A stretch of DNA of 59,218 bases from Bdellovibrio sp. (GCA_013360185.1 JABWCO010000003.1:1-59218); one strand, 5' to 3'; shown: positions 27,115 through 36,196, counted from the stretch's first letter. The notes: generated from the letters alone by a model not told the origin. Numbers and translations: made by a program.

Positions 27115-27660
27115 TTAATAATTCATACAAACGCCAAGATTGGAGCCTTGGAGTACTTGGCGGCACGTCGCCCCTGCGCCACAAGTATTTCCTTGGTTCA
27201 AAAGGCAGCTTTGAGTGAGGGTTCTCGTACACTGGCCATTTGTCGCACCTGCGATGTTTGAAACTTGGGGAATATTGATCGTGGTCTGAGGCGCGGCACC
27301 GCTATAGCTCCAGCCCCACTGCATTGAATAGTAAAAGCCTTCGTACGGCTGCAAAAGTTGTGTATTTACACAGCCTAAGCCATAAGAAGAGTTGTACACA
27401 GGTTGATAGCCGCTAGGGCAGTTACAGAATCCGTACTGCGCAAATTGATTGGTGTAATCATAGGCGTAAGTGTAAAGCCCCGGATAGGGGATAAAGCCGT
27501 ACGATTGGGCATAAGCCGCGTTGTTGCAGTACGCACCGCCGTTAATGCAGCTCATGCTTAGCGGAGTAATCACTGTCGTCGTGTTTCCGCCATTGCCATC
27601 ATCGTTTCCTTGGCAGGCTGCCAGGCACAGAGCAAAGATGAAAAATATCAACTTGTTCAT
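27115..27660 (-). CDS. Cys- and Tyr-rich lipoprotein with EGF-like cysteine pattern
   Basis: The start was moved to the ATG at 27660 (AAGGAG upstream), giving 181 aa. The signal peptide MNKLIFFIFALCLAAC has a lipobox with Cys16. The mature part has about eleven cysteines. CINGGAYC and FCNCPSGY recall the C-x-N-G-G-x-C and C-x-C-P-x-G-Y pieces of EGF-like modules, but the spacing between them is longer than in true EGF. A second Cys cluster (TCGAGATC ... GVC) is near the end. The middle is rich in Tyr, Gly, Asn and Ser. Probably surface-exposed and disulfide-bonded. Function unknown. Confidence 0.75.
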   Translation of the reverse strand: MNKLIFFIFALCLAACQGNDDGNGGNTTTVITPLSMSCINGGAYCNNAAYAQSYGFIPYPGLYTYAYDYTNQFAQYGFCNCPSGYQPVYNSSYGLGCVNTQLLQPYEGFYYSMQWGWSYSGAAPQTTINIPQVSNIAGATNGQCTRTLTQSCLLNQGNTCGAGATCRQVLQGSNLGVCMNY

Positions 27661-27864
27661 GAGAAACTCCTTCACATCGTGAATCATCATCAATAGGTAA
27701 TCCAAGTTCTGTGCCTTAAATGCTTGTGACCAAACACGCCTAAATTTGAGAAGGCTGGAAAAAATCCAAAAGGGGTGACCTTTTTAGTCACCTTGCGCCG
27801 CAAAAGAGTTCTCAAAGGCCCTCCGCTCCGTTACCCTTTAAGAGACTAATCCAAGGAGTGGAAG

Positions 27865-28380
27865 ATGAAATACATAGGCTGTCTAAGTGCTTTTTTGTTT
27901 GTGGTTTCTGCCGGGGCCGCGGTGCCGGTGCAGAAAACAAAACCCACCCCTGCAGGGAAAATTTTGGCCGGTGAGGGCGTCAGTTTTGGTGGTGTTGCTG
28001 GTAAAGGTTTTACTTTGATGGATATCCGTCGTACTGCGGATGTAAAGAAAAAAGTAGAGCGTATCGTGATTGATGTAGGAGATATGAATGGTTCCGCTTT
28101 GCGTGGCAAACCGGGATACTATTTTGCCGAGCTCAAAAAAAATCCACAGCGTTTAGTGATCGATTTTTCACAAATGCCCAGCGCGCGTTTGGATCAAGCT
28201 AAAATTGTCGAACGTCTTAAAGGCTCCTTGGCCGTGACCAATTCATCTTTAAGTTTGGATCCGGTCGACAACTCTTTGAATCTAACTTTTGATTTGAAAA
28301 AGAACACCAAAGTCCGCGTTTACCAAGTTGCTGGCAACAAAGCGACCAGCAAAGTTGTCGTGGACCTTTTGGCAGAGTAA
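27865..28380 (+). CDS. Exported AMIN-like domain protein
   Basis: A 171-aa secreted protein with signal peptide KYIGCLSAFLFVVSAGAA. The body resembles an AMIN domain: a strand VERIVIDVGD, then NPQRLVIDFSQMP, a region of short polar strands, and VRVYQVAGNKATSKVVVDLLAE. AMIN domains bind peptidoglycan or target periplasmic proteins to division or secretin complexes. It is the only domain here, so it may be a wall-binding accessory. It is 7 bases from the following barrel gene and likely co-transcribed. An AAGGAG site precedes the ATG. Confidence 0.75.
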   Translation: MKYIGCLSAFLFVVSAGAAVPVQKTKPTPAGKILAGEGVSFGGVAGKGFTLMDIRRTADVKKKVERIVIDVGDMNGSALRGKPGYYFAELKKNPQRLVIDFSQMPSARLDQAKIVERLKGSLAVTNSSLSLDPVDNSLNLTFDLKKNTKVRVYQVAGNKATSKVVVDLLAE

Positions 28381-28387
28381 GGAATCG

Positions 28388-29134
28388 ATGAAACGTTTTT
28401 GGGGACTTCTTTTTTTGCTGACACCACTGATTGTGCAGGCTCGCGTTTTCAACATCGATAAGGAAACGGCGGCGGCTTATTTTATGATGACTGGGGCCGG
28501 TTCGCAGATTGGCACCAATGCGCTTAATGGTGAAAGTGGTGCGGGAGTAACCTTTAGCGGTGGTACGAACTATAATTATTCAGGCGAGTTTGGTTTCTTG
28601 TATTCTCGTCCGTACGCGAGCTTGCGTTTTGGTTTGGAAATATTTAAGCCATCACTTTTGAATTCGGCGGCAACAAGCGGTGGTGCGGATCTGTATACCG
28701 CGCAAAGTGATATTATGGGATATGCGCCAAAAATTTCTTTAGAGGTAAATTTAAATCGTGGTGGCACCTATCGTTCGTTTATTGCCGTGATGGCGGGGAC
28801 GGCAAGTATGACTTTGAAAAATGATTACGTGCTGACATCCGCGGGGCAAAGTGCCTATCCCGGGGTGGCGGATCACAGCATTGAAGCCAAGGGCAGTGCC
28901 ACTTTGTTGGCAGCAACTTTAGGTTACGAAGGCTTGCTTACGGATACGACGACTATTTTTGTCGAGTTCGGTTATCGCCAATTAAAATTCGACAGTTTAA
29001 AGTACACCAAAGACGTTACGACGTTTTCGGGAACGAAGACCAGTGGCGACACTTTAGAAAACGCGGTGGGTGCTCCGCGCACTTTGGATTTTTCTGGTGG
29101 ATTTATAGGCCTGGGTTTCCGTTTCTTCCTGTAA
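28388..29134 (+). CDS. Outer-membrane beta-barrel protein
   Basis: A 248-aa exported barrel. The start was moved from 28328, which lies inside the previous gene, to the ATG at 28388. The signal peptide MKRFWGLLFLLTPLIVQA then precedes amphipathic strands (GEFGFLYSRPYASLRFGLEIF, TTIFVEFGYRQLKF) and the C-terminal FIGLGFRFFL, a typical terminal aromatic strand. The AMIN-like gene upstream is in the same unit, suggesting that the barrel is anchored or positioned through peptidoglycan (inference). The next gene is convergent. Confidence 0.78.
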   Translation: MKRFWGLLFLLTPLIVQARVFNIDKETAAAYFMMTGAGSQIGTNALNGESGAGVTFSGGTNYNYSGEFGFLYSRPYASLRFGLEIFKPSLLNSAATSGGADLYTAQSDIMGYAPKISLEVNLNRGGTYRSFIAVMAGTASMTLKNDYVLTSAGQSAYPGVADHSIEAKGSATLLAATLGYEGLLTDTTTIFVEFGYRQLKFDSLKYTKDVTTFSGTKTSGDTLENAVGAPRTLDFSGGFIGLGFRFFL

Positions 29135-29139
29135 ACTTC

Positions 29140-29313
29140 TTAATCTAACTTTGTTTTTACTTCTTCACTGGCAGATGCATGACTTTCAATCGCTTTTCTG
29201 GCGACGTCACCTGTAATGCCAACCCATTCTGGAAAAAAGAACATCAAGGCTAAATAAACGACAAAAGAAAAAATTGCGACGATTGCGATGCCAAAGATGA
29301 TCCAGTTTTCCAT
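29140..29313 (-). CDS. Small single-span membrane protein
   Basis: A 57-aa protein. The ATG at 29313 is preferred over the GTG at 29322 because the GGTGGAG site then lies at normal distance. A long hydrophobic segment (WIIFGIAIVAIFSFVVYLALMFFF) spans the membrane. It is followed by a polar, acidic tail. Its end is 5 bases from the convergent barrel gene. No family recognised. The good ribosome-binding site and codon pattern support a real gene. Confidence 0.6.
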   Translation of the reverse strand: MENWIIFGIAIVAIFSFVVYLALMFFFPEWVGITGDVARKAIESHASASEEVKTKLD

Positions 29314-29451
29314 AAGCTCCACCTAGTTATAGGTTTATTATATCTGCGTCGGACTTCTTTGGCTAGGGACCTAGTTCTTTTAAAATAGTATAAACTTTCC
29401 GTTTTATTTAAATTTAGGGGAAAGTGCTATAGTGATTCTAGGAGAAACATC

Positions 29452-29668
29452 ATGGCCCGCTCGACAGTCCCTAAGCTTCATCCGATGCAAGATTTTGGAA
29501 AGAGCTTAGTTAGAAAGTAAACGTTTGCTCGCTTATTCAGATCTGTCGATCGAACAGATTGCTGAAAGCTTGGGTTATACAGATGCGAACTATTTTGCGC
29601 GCTATTTCAGGTCGAAATTAGGTAAGACTCCTTCGGCCTTTCGCCAGCAGGCCAAAAGGGTGCATTAG
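29452..29668 (+). pseudogene. Remnant of an AraC-family regulator
   Basis: An AGGAGA site and ATG start a 22-codon frame (MARSTVPKLHPMQDFGKSLVRK, then stop). In the next frame the sequence reads RLLAYSDLSIEQIAESLGY, a break, then FARYFRSKLGKTPSAFR and a stop. That is the last helix-turn-helix of an AraC-type regulator. Only about 70 codons of an expected 250-300 remain. The regulator was probably lost by internal deletion plus frameshift. It occupies the only gene-free stretch longer than 300 bases in this part; the rest of 29314-29727 shows nothing clear. Confidence 0.7.
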
Positions 29669-29727
29669 GCGTGTAATGTCTCACTTTGAAACTTTAGAAG
29701 TCCTAATTTTTTGCCGATAAATTACTC

Positions 29728-30294
29728 ATGCAAATTACGCGAACCGTGAGATTTAAGCTAGTTGTGCTTTTTGCTTGGGGCTTGTCTGCTTGTTCAGACG
29801 TGACCCCCACGGTCACTCTTTTGCGGTCCATTGATGGTTTTGAATTTGAAAACTCTGCTATTGTCACTTCAAGTTTGAGTTCGGTGCCGCTTAGGGCCAC
29901 TTGCTCTTCATTTATTACGGATGTTGAATTGAGCTTTGATGGTGGCGCAACTTGGATGGCGGCGACGAACTATGACCCTAATGCAAAACAAGGCTGCGCG
30001 GGTGGGTCTTTCAATGTGACGATCTCTAATACTAAAGCGCCCACGGATGCCATGACCTTGACCAGTGGGCAAATCTTAACGGTGAAATTTCGCGCGCAAC
30101 CTAAAATGGGTAATCCTATTTATCGGGAAGTGACGGTGAAATATTCTCCATCAACGCCTGTCAAACAAGAAGTCTTGGTCGGCTCGGGAGTCCAATCGGG
30201 TGGAGGTCTGGTATTGCGTGGTCGGGCTCGCTCTCAACAGCAGCACACGGCGCTCGGTGGAGCCTTTGTGATGAAGGGGCGGGTCGTGCAATGA
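29728..30294 (+). CDS. Lipoprotein overlapping the fibre gene
   Basis: A 188-aa predicted lipoprotein. The signal peptide ITRTVRFKLVVLFAWGLSAC has Cys22 in the lipobox. The mature part looks beta-rich (VELSFDGGATWMAATNYDP, FNVTISNTKAP, LTVKFRAQP), like a small immunoglobulin-like domain. A Gly/Ser/Arg/Gln-rich tail follows (SGGGLVLRGRARSQQQ). Its stop overlaps the next ATG by four bases (ATGA), so it is translated together with the fibre-like protein and may anchor that fibre or help export it. Function is inferred from the pairing. Confidence 0.78.
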   Translation: MQITRTVRFKLVVLFAWGLSACSDVTPTVTLLRSIDGFEFENSAIVTSSLSSVPLRATCSSFITDVELSFDGGATWMAATNYDPNAKQGCAGGSFNVTISNTKAPTDAMTLTSGQILTVKFRAQPKMGNPIYREVTVKYSPSTPVKQEVLVGSGVQSGGGLVLRGRARSQQQHTALGGAFVMKGRVVQ

Positions 30295-33053
30295 AAACCT
30301 TAGTTGTTCTTGTGACATTTCTGATGTGTGGTTTGCAGGCTCTGGCGGTCGCTCCTTCACCCGGTTCGTTATTTACCTATGAAGGAGTCCTGACGGATGC
30401 AAATGGTACTCCGATTACGACGACTCAAAACGTGCAGTTCCAGGTTCTTGCTGGATCTTGTGTCGTGTATGAGGAAACACAAAATATCAATCCCGGATCT
30501 GAGGGGGAGTTCAGTGTCGTGGTGGGTGCCGGAACACGCACAGATGCCACGACCAATACCGCCGATCGTATTTTTGCTTCATCAGGAAATGTTGAATGTT
30601 CGGGAGCAAGCAATATCTCTGTCGCGGGTTTCGGAAATCGTTCTTTGCGCATCACCGTTGGGGCGACGACATTGTCTCCTGATGTAACCTTGGGAAATGT
30701 ACCCTCGGCTATTAATGCCCAAAAGTTGGCTGACAAAGGCGTGCAGGATTTCGTGAACGTAAACACTTCTTCAGGTGTTACGCAGACAAATGTCGAGAGT
30801 GTTTTTAGTCGATTTTTGAAGTTAGATACTCTTTTAAATAATTTAGATCCAGGGGCGGCGACTTTCACCGGTAATATTACAGGGAACGCGGCGACGGCCA
30901 CGGTTGCAACAAGTTTAAGTGGAACTTTGTCTGTTGCAAACGGCGGGACGGGTGCAACTAGTGCTGCCGCAGCTCGCACGAATTTAGGTCTGGCCGCGAT
31001 CGCAAGCTCAGGTTCCGCAGGCGATCTAGCGTCTGGTGTTGTACCAACAGCTCGTTTAGGCACAGGCACCGCGGATGCAACGACGTACCTGCGTGGTGAT
31101 GGAACGTGGGCTGTGCCAAGTGGTGGTGGTGCCGGAGACATTACGGATGTCATCGCGGGTCCTGGGCTAACTGGTGGTGGAAACACGGGGGCAGTGACTT
31201 TAGATTTGCCCAATGTCGGAACCACCGGGACTTATTATAAAGTCACGACGGATACGTATGGACGAGTGACCGCGGGAGTCGCAGCACTTGCAACATCAGA
31301 TATTCCTGCTTTAGATGCTAGCAAGATTTCTTCGGGTGTCTTTGCTGATAGTTTAATTCCTAATCTTTCTGTCGACAAAATCACTAACGGGATTGGGAAT
31401 TATTTCAACTATAAGCCCAGTGGCACAGCTTGCGCTGCTGGTGAAGTTTTGAAGTATGATCTCGCCGTCAATGCGGGTAATGGTGGCTGGAAGTGCGCGG
31501 TTGATAACTCTGATGGGATTAATTTTTCGGGCTCGTTGGCAGGCGATGTGGTGGGAACTCAGGGCGCCACGGTTTTGCAGAGAATTCAAGGTCAATCAGT
31601 GACCGGCACCGCGTCTGCAGCGGGGCAAGTTCTGCGTTTTCAGGGGAGCTCTTGGACTCCTAGCTTTATATCCATGTCGGACCTGCGTTCGAATATTACG
31701 GGCTCTCAGTTTGTAACCTCTTGCGGAGCTGGAAAGACTTTAACTTTTGATTCGGTCTCAGACAACTTAGGCTGCGCTAGCATCAATATTACTAAGTCGC
31801 AGATCTCTGATTTTCCCGACGTGCTACTTAATGGAGGAAATGCTGCTGGTGCGGCACTGAGTATGGGAACTACAAATACGAACTCTGTTTCCATCTTAAC
31901 TAACAACTCACCGCGACTCTTTATTTCTAGTGGAGGAAAAGTTGGCATCGGAACCATCGCACCCGCATATGACCTGGAGGTCGATGGACTGGCGAACACT
32001 TCAAGAACTGCTTACCTGATAACTTATGGCGATACAACGAAGGCATCGCGCTATTTAGGTTACAAGTATGCTGATGGCGTGGGCGGTGGCATCCTCGCTG
32101 GAGAACGTATTGTTGAGTTTGGCTCAAGCCGTGACGGCGCGGGGACCAGCACGGCGGGAATGGTCGTCATGTCGAGCGAGACCCACTCGGCAGGGGCCAC
32201 GGGAACAAAGCTGGACTTTAAGGTCATCAAAAATAGCACATCAACATCGGCCACCGCAATGACTGTTTTGGACGATGGCAAAGTAGGTATTGGGAATTTA
32301 TCACCGACATTTCAATTGTCAGTTGCGGATGACGCCATGATAGCGCCCCTTGAGGTTTCCTCAGTGCAAACAACAGCGACTGGAATTCGTCTTCATAACA
32401 AGACGGCGTCGAATCCGGCAGCTTGGAATTTAGCTCAACTTTCAAGTTCGTCTACTTGGGGAGGGCCTTCTTACGCATTTTTCCTTAAGCATGATTTGCA
32501 GTCCATCCCGGCGTTTATGGCGACTACCAATAATGAAGTCGCGATTAATTCTAATACTGTCTCTGGAGGCTACAAGTTTTATGTGAACGGAACAGCCGGA
32601 GGCACCCAAACCTGGCAAACGACCTCGGATAGACGATTTAAAAAAGACATTCATACTCTGCCTAATGCACTGTCAAAGATTCTTCAGCTTCGCGGCGTAT
32701 CCTATCATTGGAACCACGAAGCTTTTCCGGACCGTCAGTTTTCTGATGGGCTTGATATGGGTGTGATCGCACAAGAAGTTGAGCAAGTTTATCCGGAAGC
32801 AGTCGTTACTGGTGCAGACGGCTTTAAAACAGTGGGGTATAGTAAGCTGGTGTCGCCACTTATTGAATCTACCAAAGAGCTTTATGGTATGTGCAAAGGG
32901 AACTTGGAAAACGTTGAACACATTAAAAGAGACATTGCGGCAATAACAACTGAAATGGCAAACAAAGAGTCCCGTATCCAAGATTTGGAAAAAGAAAATG
33001 CACAGCTAAAAAAAGATCTTCAACTCATAAAAGATCGTTTGGGTATTCCTTAG
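30291..33053 (+). CDS. Trimeric fibre-like adhesin with C-terminal S74 chaperone domain
   Basis: A 920-aa exported fibre-type protein. It has a signal peptide (KTLVVLVTFLMCGLQALAVA), then a beta-rich head (about 20-130). Phage tail-fibre-like repeats follow, including NGGTGATSAAAARTNLGL near residue 220 and TTYLRGDGTWAVPSGGG near 265, and further shaft segments (SGGKVGIGTIAPAYDLEVDG, DDGKVGIGNLSPTFQLSV). The C-terminal part has the S74 intramolecular chaperone motif with Ser779-Asp780 (TSDRRFKKDI), MGVIAQEVEQVYPEAV, and a final coiled coil. S74 domains trimerise the fibre and often self-cleave. The layout resembles the chimeric adhesive trimers reported on Bdellovibrio, so a prey-binding role is likely but inferred. 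Confidence 0.88.
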   Translation: MKTLVVLVTFLMCGLQALAVAPSPGSLFTYEGVLTDANGTPITTTQNVQFQVLAGSCVVYEETQNINPGSEGEFSVVVGAGTRTDATTNTADRIFASSGNVECSGASNISVAGFGNRSLRITVGATTLSPDVTLGNVPSAINAQKLADKGVQDFVNVNTSSGVTQTNVESVFSRFLKLDTLLNNLDPGAATFTGNITGNAATATVATSLSGTLSVANGGTGATSAAAARTNLGLAAIASSGSAGDLASGVVPTARLGTGTADATTYLRGDGTWAVPSGGGAGDITDVIAGPGLTGGGNTGAVTLDLPNVGTTGTYYKVTTDTYGRVTAGVAALATSDIPALDASKISSGVFADSLIPNLSVDKITNGIGNYFNYKPSGTACAAGEVLKYDLAVNAGNGGWKCAVDNSDGINFSGSLAGDVVGTQGATVLQRIQGQSVTGTASAAGQVLRFQGSSWTPSFISMSDLRSNITGSQFVTSCGAGKTLTFDSVSDNLGCASINITKSQISDFPDVLLNGGNAAGAALSMGTTNTNSVSILTNNSPRLFISSGGKVGIGTIAPAYDLEVDGLANTSRTAYLITYGDTTKASRYLGYKYADGVGGGILAGERIVEFGSSRDGAGTSTAGMVVMSSETHSAGATGTKLDFKVIKNSTSTSATAMTVLDDGKVGIGNLSPTFQLSVADDAMIAPLEVSSVQTTATGIRLHNKTASNPAAWNLAQLSSSSTWGGPSYAFFLKHDLQSIPAFMATTNNEVAINSNTVSGGYKFYVNGTAGGTQTWQTTSDRRFKKDIHTLPNALSKILQLRGVSYHWNHEAFPDRQFSDGLDMGVIAQEVEQVYPEAVVTGADGFKTVGYSKLVSPLIESTKELYGMCKGNLENVEHIKRDIAAITTEMANKESRIQDLEKENAQLKKDLQLIKDRLGIP

Positions 33054-33168
33054 AATCTAATAGTGCGACATTTTTGCGTCTCAAAAAAACACAGATCCCT
33101 TTCGAAATTTCCATAATCCTTCCGTTTTTGTTAAACTATTACCTAGGCGTAATATTAGGAAGGACGTT

Positions 33169-34371
33169 ATGAGAAACTCGATGTTCGTTATCTGTCTCAT
33201 ACTTGGCGTTTCATTGACGGCGGATGCAAAAGTCTTGGGCGCCGACAGTCGCAATCAAAATAGTCGCTATCAAAAAGGACTACTTAAAAAGATTTCTTCG
33301 AAGTTTTCAGGGATTGCGCGTACACCGACCGGATCGACCTTAGGTTCTGTGGATTTTCCAATAGATCCTGAGCAGACGGTGTGTGATCCTCTGTCTGGGA
33401 ACGCCAGCTCCTCTCCTGAAAAGGGTCTTCTTGCTAAGTTGATTTTAAAAAGTCCTGCCATGCCCGAAAAAATTTCTAGCGTCATGGACTTTTACAACCA
33501 GGGAGACAAGCTTTCTCAGAATATTTATTTTGCCGATGTCAATGTGCCGACACGCGCATTTACCGAAGGCTTTGCCAATCAAAATGGTGATGTCTTAGTC
33601 GACAAGGACGGTAAAAAGTTGATCGAAAATTTTGCTTTGGAATATTCTTCTGTCTTAAAGCTAAAGGCCGGAGATCCCGAGGGACACTATGAAATTGCCT
33701 CGTTGTCTGATGACGGAGCGCGGATTTTTATAAAAGAAAACAATCAATGGAATGAATTGATTAATAATGACGGTGTACATGCGACACGAATGGGTTGCCC
33801 CTATCGTACCGTGAGCCTTGACAAGAATTCTGAAATTCCGGTGAAGATTTTGTATTACCAGGGGCCGCGCTATCATATTTCCAATGTGTTGTTGTGGAAA
33901 CACCATAAAAAAGCTCAAGTATGGAAGAAACCGTCGAATCATTCGTTTTGTGGAGTAAGCAGTAACAACTTCTTCTTTAGCTCTAAACACAATAAAAAAA
34001 CTTTAGCGATGCGCCACCTTGATGCTCAAGGTTGGAAGGTGGTCGCCGCAGATAACTATCGTATGCCAGCTCAGCAATCCAACCCCTGTGTCGAAGAAGA
34101 CTTAAAGCTGTCTGACTTTGTTGTGTCTTCAGCTCAGGCGCCGAATGCGACGTTGACCTGGAAGACAAATATTTCGGCAAGCAGTCAGCTAAAAATTGTT
34201 AACGTTTATACGGGCGAAGAAGTCCTGACACCTTTGGACAGTAATTTGGTTACTGACCACGTCGCCAACATTAGTGGCTTGGTGCGAGGGATTTATTATC
34301 AGGTTCAAGCTTTATCAGTGGATGAAAAAGGACGGGTAGTTCAATCGGAGTTTATTAATTTGTTACCTTAA
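33169..34371 (+). CDS. Exported protein with PA14-like and fibronectin-like regions
   Basis: A 400-aa secreted protein with signal peptide MFVICLILGVSLTADA. Residues about 165-245 resemble a PA14 carbohydrate-binding domain: GHYEIASLSDDGARIFI, a NNDGVHATRMG middle, and PVKILYYQGPRYHISNVLLW. The last 90 residues (LTWKTNISASSQLKIVN, HVANISGLVRGIYYQVQALSVD) match a fibronectin type III-like fold. Six cysteines are spread through the chain. It follows the fibre gene after 115 bases on the same strand and could be a second surface-binding factor. AGGAAGG precedes the ATG. Named activity unknown. Confidence 0.72.
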   Translation: MRNSMFVICLILGVSLTADAKVLGADSRNQNSRYQKGLLKKISSKFSGIARTPTGSTLGSVDFPIDPEQTVCDPLSGNASSSPEKGLLAKLILKSPAMPEKISSVMDFYNQGDKLSQNIYFADVNVPTRAFTEGFANQNGDVLVDKDGKKLIENFALEYSSVLKLKAGDPEGHYEIASLSDDGARIFIKENNQWNELINNDGVHATRMGCPYRTVSLDKNSEIPVKILYYQGPRYHISNVLLWKHHKKAQVWKKPSNHSFCGVSSNNFFFSSKHNKKTLAMRHLDAQGWKVVAADNYRMPAQQSNPCVEEDLKLSDFVVSSAQAPNATLTWKTNISASSQLKIVNVYTGEEVLTPLDSNLVTDHVANISGLVRGIYYQVQALSVDEKGRVVQSEFINLLP

Positions 34372-34376
34372 TAAGG

Positions 34377-34411
34377 ATCCACTAGGAGGCGAGCCCTGCT
34401 AGTGGATTTTT
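34377..34411 (+). terminator. Intrinsic terminator after the PA14-like gene
   Basis: ATCCACTAG-N13-CTAGTGGAT followed by TTTTT. The 9-bp perfect stem starts 6 bases after the stop. It separates this unit from the convergent acyl-CoA ligase. Confidence 0.88.
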
Positions 34412-36190
34412 CTAATAAAGACCTTCGATTTTTTCTTTATACTTCTGATCAACGACTTTCCGTTTTACTTTTAATGAAGGTGTGAGCTCTCCATTTTCGA
34501 TCGTGAATTCATCGGGCAATATTAAGTATTTTTTTATGCTTTCGTAGCTGGCCAGCTGCGAGTTTGCTTCGGCGACAGCTTTACGGACAATATCTTGCAC
34601 CAGCGGAGATGCAATTAAGGACTCCCAGTCTTTGAATGAGACCTTTTTATCCTTTGCCAGATTTTCAACGGTCACACGATCCAAAGTTACCAAGGCCACT
34701 ATGTATTTCTTTTGATCGCCATGAATGTGAACGTGAGCGATATAGGGGCACAACTTTAAAAGGCCCTCAAGGCGCTGTGGCGCGACGTACTTACCGCCGG
34801 CTGTCTTGATTAGGTCTTTCTTGCGGTCGGTGATTTTAAGGTCTCCGCCGATTAAAATTTCGCCAATATCACCCGTGTGAAACCACCCATCAGTAAAGAC
34901 TTCTTTGGTTTCTTGAGGATTGTTATAATACTCTTTCATGACTTTGTTGCTTTTGACCAGAATCTCTCCGTCAGCGGCAATTTTTATTTTCACTTCGCCA
35001 ATGGGGCGACCAACGCTGCCAAAACGATAATTGAACGGTGTGTTCACGGTGATGGCGGCGGTCGTTTCTGTCAGGCCGTAGCCTTCTAAAATTAACACAC
35101 CCGCAGAGTGAAAAAATGTCGAAATGTCTTGAGGAATGGGGGCGCCGCCGCTGATCGCAAAACGCAAGCGGCCGCCAAAGGCATCGGTGATTTTGCTTAA
35201 GACTAATTTTTTTGCAAGTTCATGTTGCAACAAAAGGTCTAAAGGAATGGTTTGTCCACTCATTTTGAATTCACCGACTTGTTCACCGATAGAAAGAGCC
35301 CATTTAAAGAGTTTCATCTTTAAAGGTTGAGTTTGGATTTGTGCCCAAATCGCGGCATATATTTTTTCAAAGATACGAGGCACGGAAACCAAAAAAGTCG
35401 GCTGTACTTCTGTTAAGTTGCTGCGGATTTTTTCTAAACTTTCTGCATACGCCATGGTGTGACCGATATATAAATGGCCCCAGTGTTCGATGCGCCCCAG
35501 AATGTGTGCGTAAGGAAGAAAGCTTAAAGAGATGTCTTTTTCAGTGGCACCACATAACGGGAAGGATTCAGAAACCTCACTGTAGGCTTGCAGATGGGTC
35601 AGAACCACGCCCTTGGGACGACCGGTTGTGCCAGAAGTGTAAAGTATGGTGGCCGTGTCTTCCGGCATGAGCGTTGCGCAAAGTGATTCAAAATGCTCGG
35701 GGTGCTTGATTAAATAGTCTTTGCCCGCGTTGTACAGTTGTGACCAGGTTATAACTGCAGGGTTGGGACTGGTATTTTCAAAGACCAGTACTTTTTCAAC
35801 TTTTGGGCATTTGTCTTGGACGGATTCAAATATCTTTAAAGGTCCGCGAGTTTCGCAGATCAAAAATCTTGCGGCACAGTTGTTCAGAATATATTCAACG
35901 TCTTCGGCCGTGTTGTTTTGATAAATTGGAACAGTGATGGCTTTGATTCCGAAGATCGCAAGGTCCACAACAGACCACTCGTAACGGGTGTTGGCCATAA
36001 TTGCCACGCGATCACCTTCTCGGATCCCTAAGGATAAAAGTGCAGAGCCAATCGCTTCGACATCTTTATAGTATTCAAGCCAGGATTTGCTTTGCCAGTC
36101 ACCTTGAGACTTAAACTTGACGGCGGTGTGCGCCGAATTGCGCGTGCGCATACTTAAAATGGAGGTCCCTAAGGTGGTTGAGTTTTTCAT
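34412..36190 (-). CDS. Long-chain fatty acid-CoA ligase (AMP-forming)
   Basis: A 592-aa ANL-superfamily enzyme that activates fatty acids to acyl-CoA via an acyl-adenylate. The A3 motif is ILYTSGTTGRPKGVVLTH (about residue 188), followed by SFLPYAHILGR, the A5-type EGYGLTETTA, and GWFHTGDIGEI ... ITDRKKDLIKTAGGKYVAP. The size and motifs fit the FadD15/ACSL-like group. It starts 6 bases after the stop of the kinase gene, so the two are probably one transcript. In a predator it could salvage prey lipids (inference). Confidence 0.93.
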   Translation of the reverse strand: MKNSTTLGTSILSMRTRNSAHTAVKFKSQGDWQSKSWLEYYKDVEAIGSALLSLGIREGDRVAIMANTRYEWSVVDLAIFGIKAITVPIYQNNTAEDVEYILNNCAARFLICETRGPLKIFESVQDKCPKVEKVLVFENTSPNPAVITWSQLYNAGKDYLIKHPEHFESLCATLMPEDTATILYTSGTTGRPKGVVLTHLQAYSEVSESFPLCGATEKDISLSFLPYAHILGRIEHWGHLYIGHTMAYAESLEKIRSNLTEVQPTFLVSVPRIFEKIYAAIWAQIQTQPLKMKLFKWALSIGEQVGEFKMSGQTIPLDLLLQHELAKKLVLSKITDAFGGRLRFAISGGAPIPQDISTFFHSAGVLILEGYGLTETTAAITVNTPFNYRFGSVGRPIGEVKIKIAADGEILVKSNKVMKEYYNNPQETKEVFTDGWFHTGDIGEILIGGDLKITDRKKDLIKTAGGKYVAPQRLEGLLKLCPYIAHVHIHGDQKKYIVALVTLDRVTVENLAKDKKVSFKDWESLIASPLVQDIVRKAVAEANSQLASYESIKKYLILPDEFTIENGELTPSLKVKRKVVDQKYKEKIEGLY

Positions 36191-36196
36191 AGATGA

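Noticed and set aside
27705-27730. Sigma-54-like GGCAC-N5-TTGG upstream of the Cys-rich lipoprotein
   Set aside because: The -12 GC is missing, so the essential dinucleotide does not fit.
30425-31225. 266-aa reverse ORF inside the fibre gene
   Set aside because: Low-complexity Pro/Val/Ala translation caused by the Gly/Thr repeats of the forward gene; no ribosome-binding site.
33128-33155. TTGTTA-16-TAATAT as a promoter for the PA14-like gene
   Set aside because: The predicted transcription start would fall inside the ribosome-binding site, leaving almost no leader.
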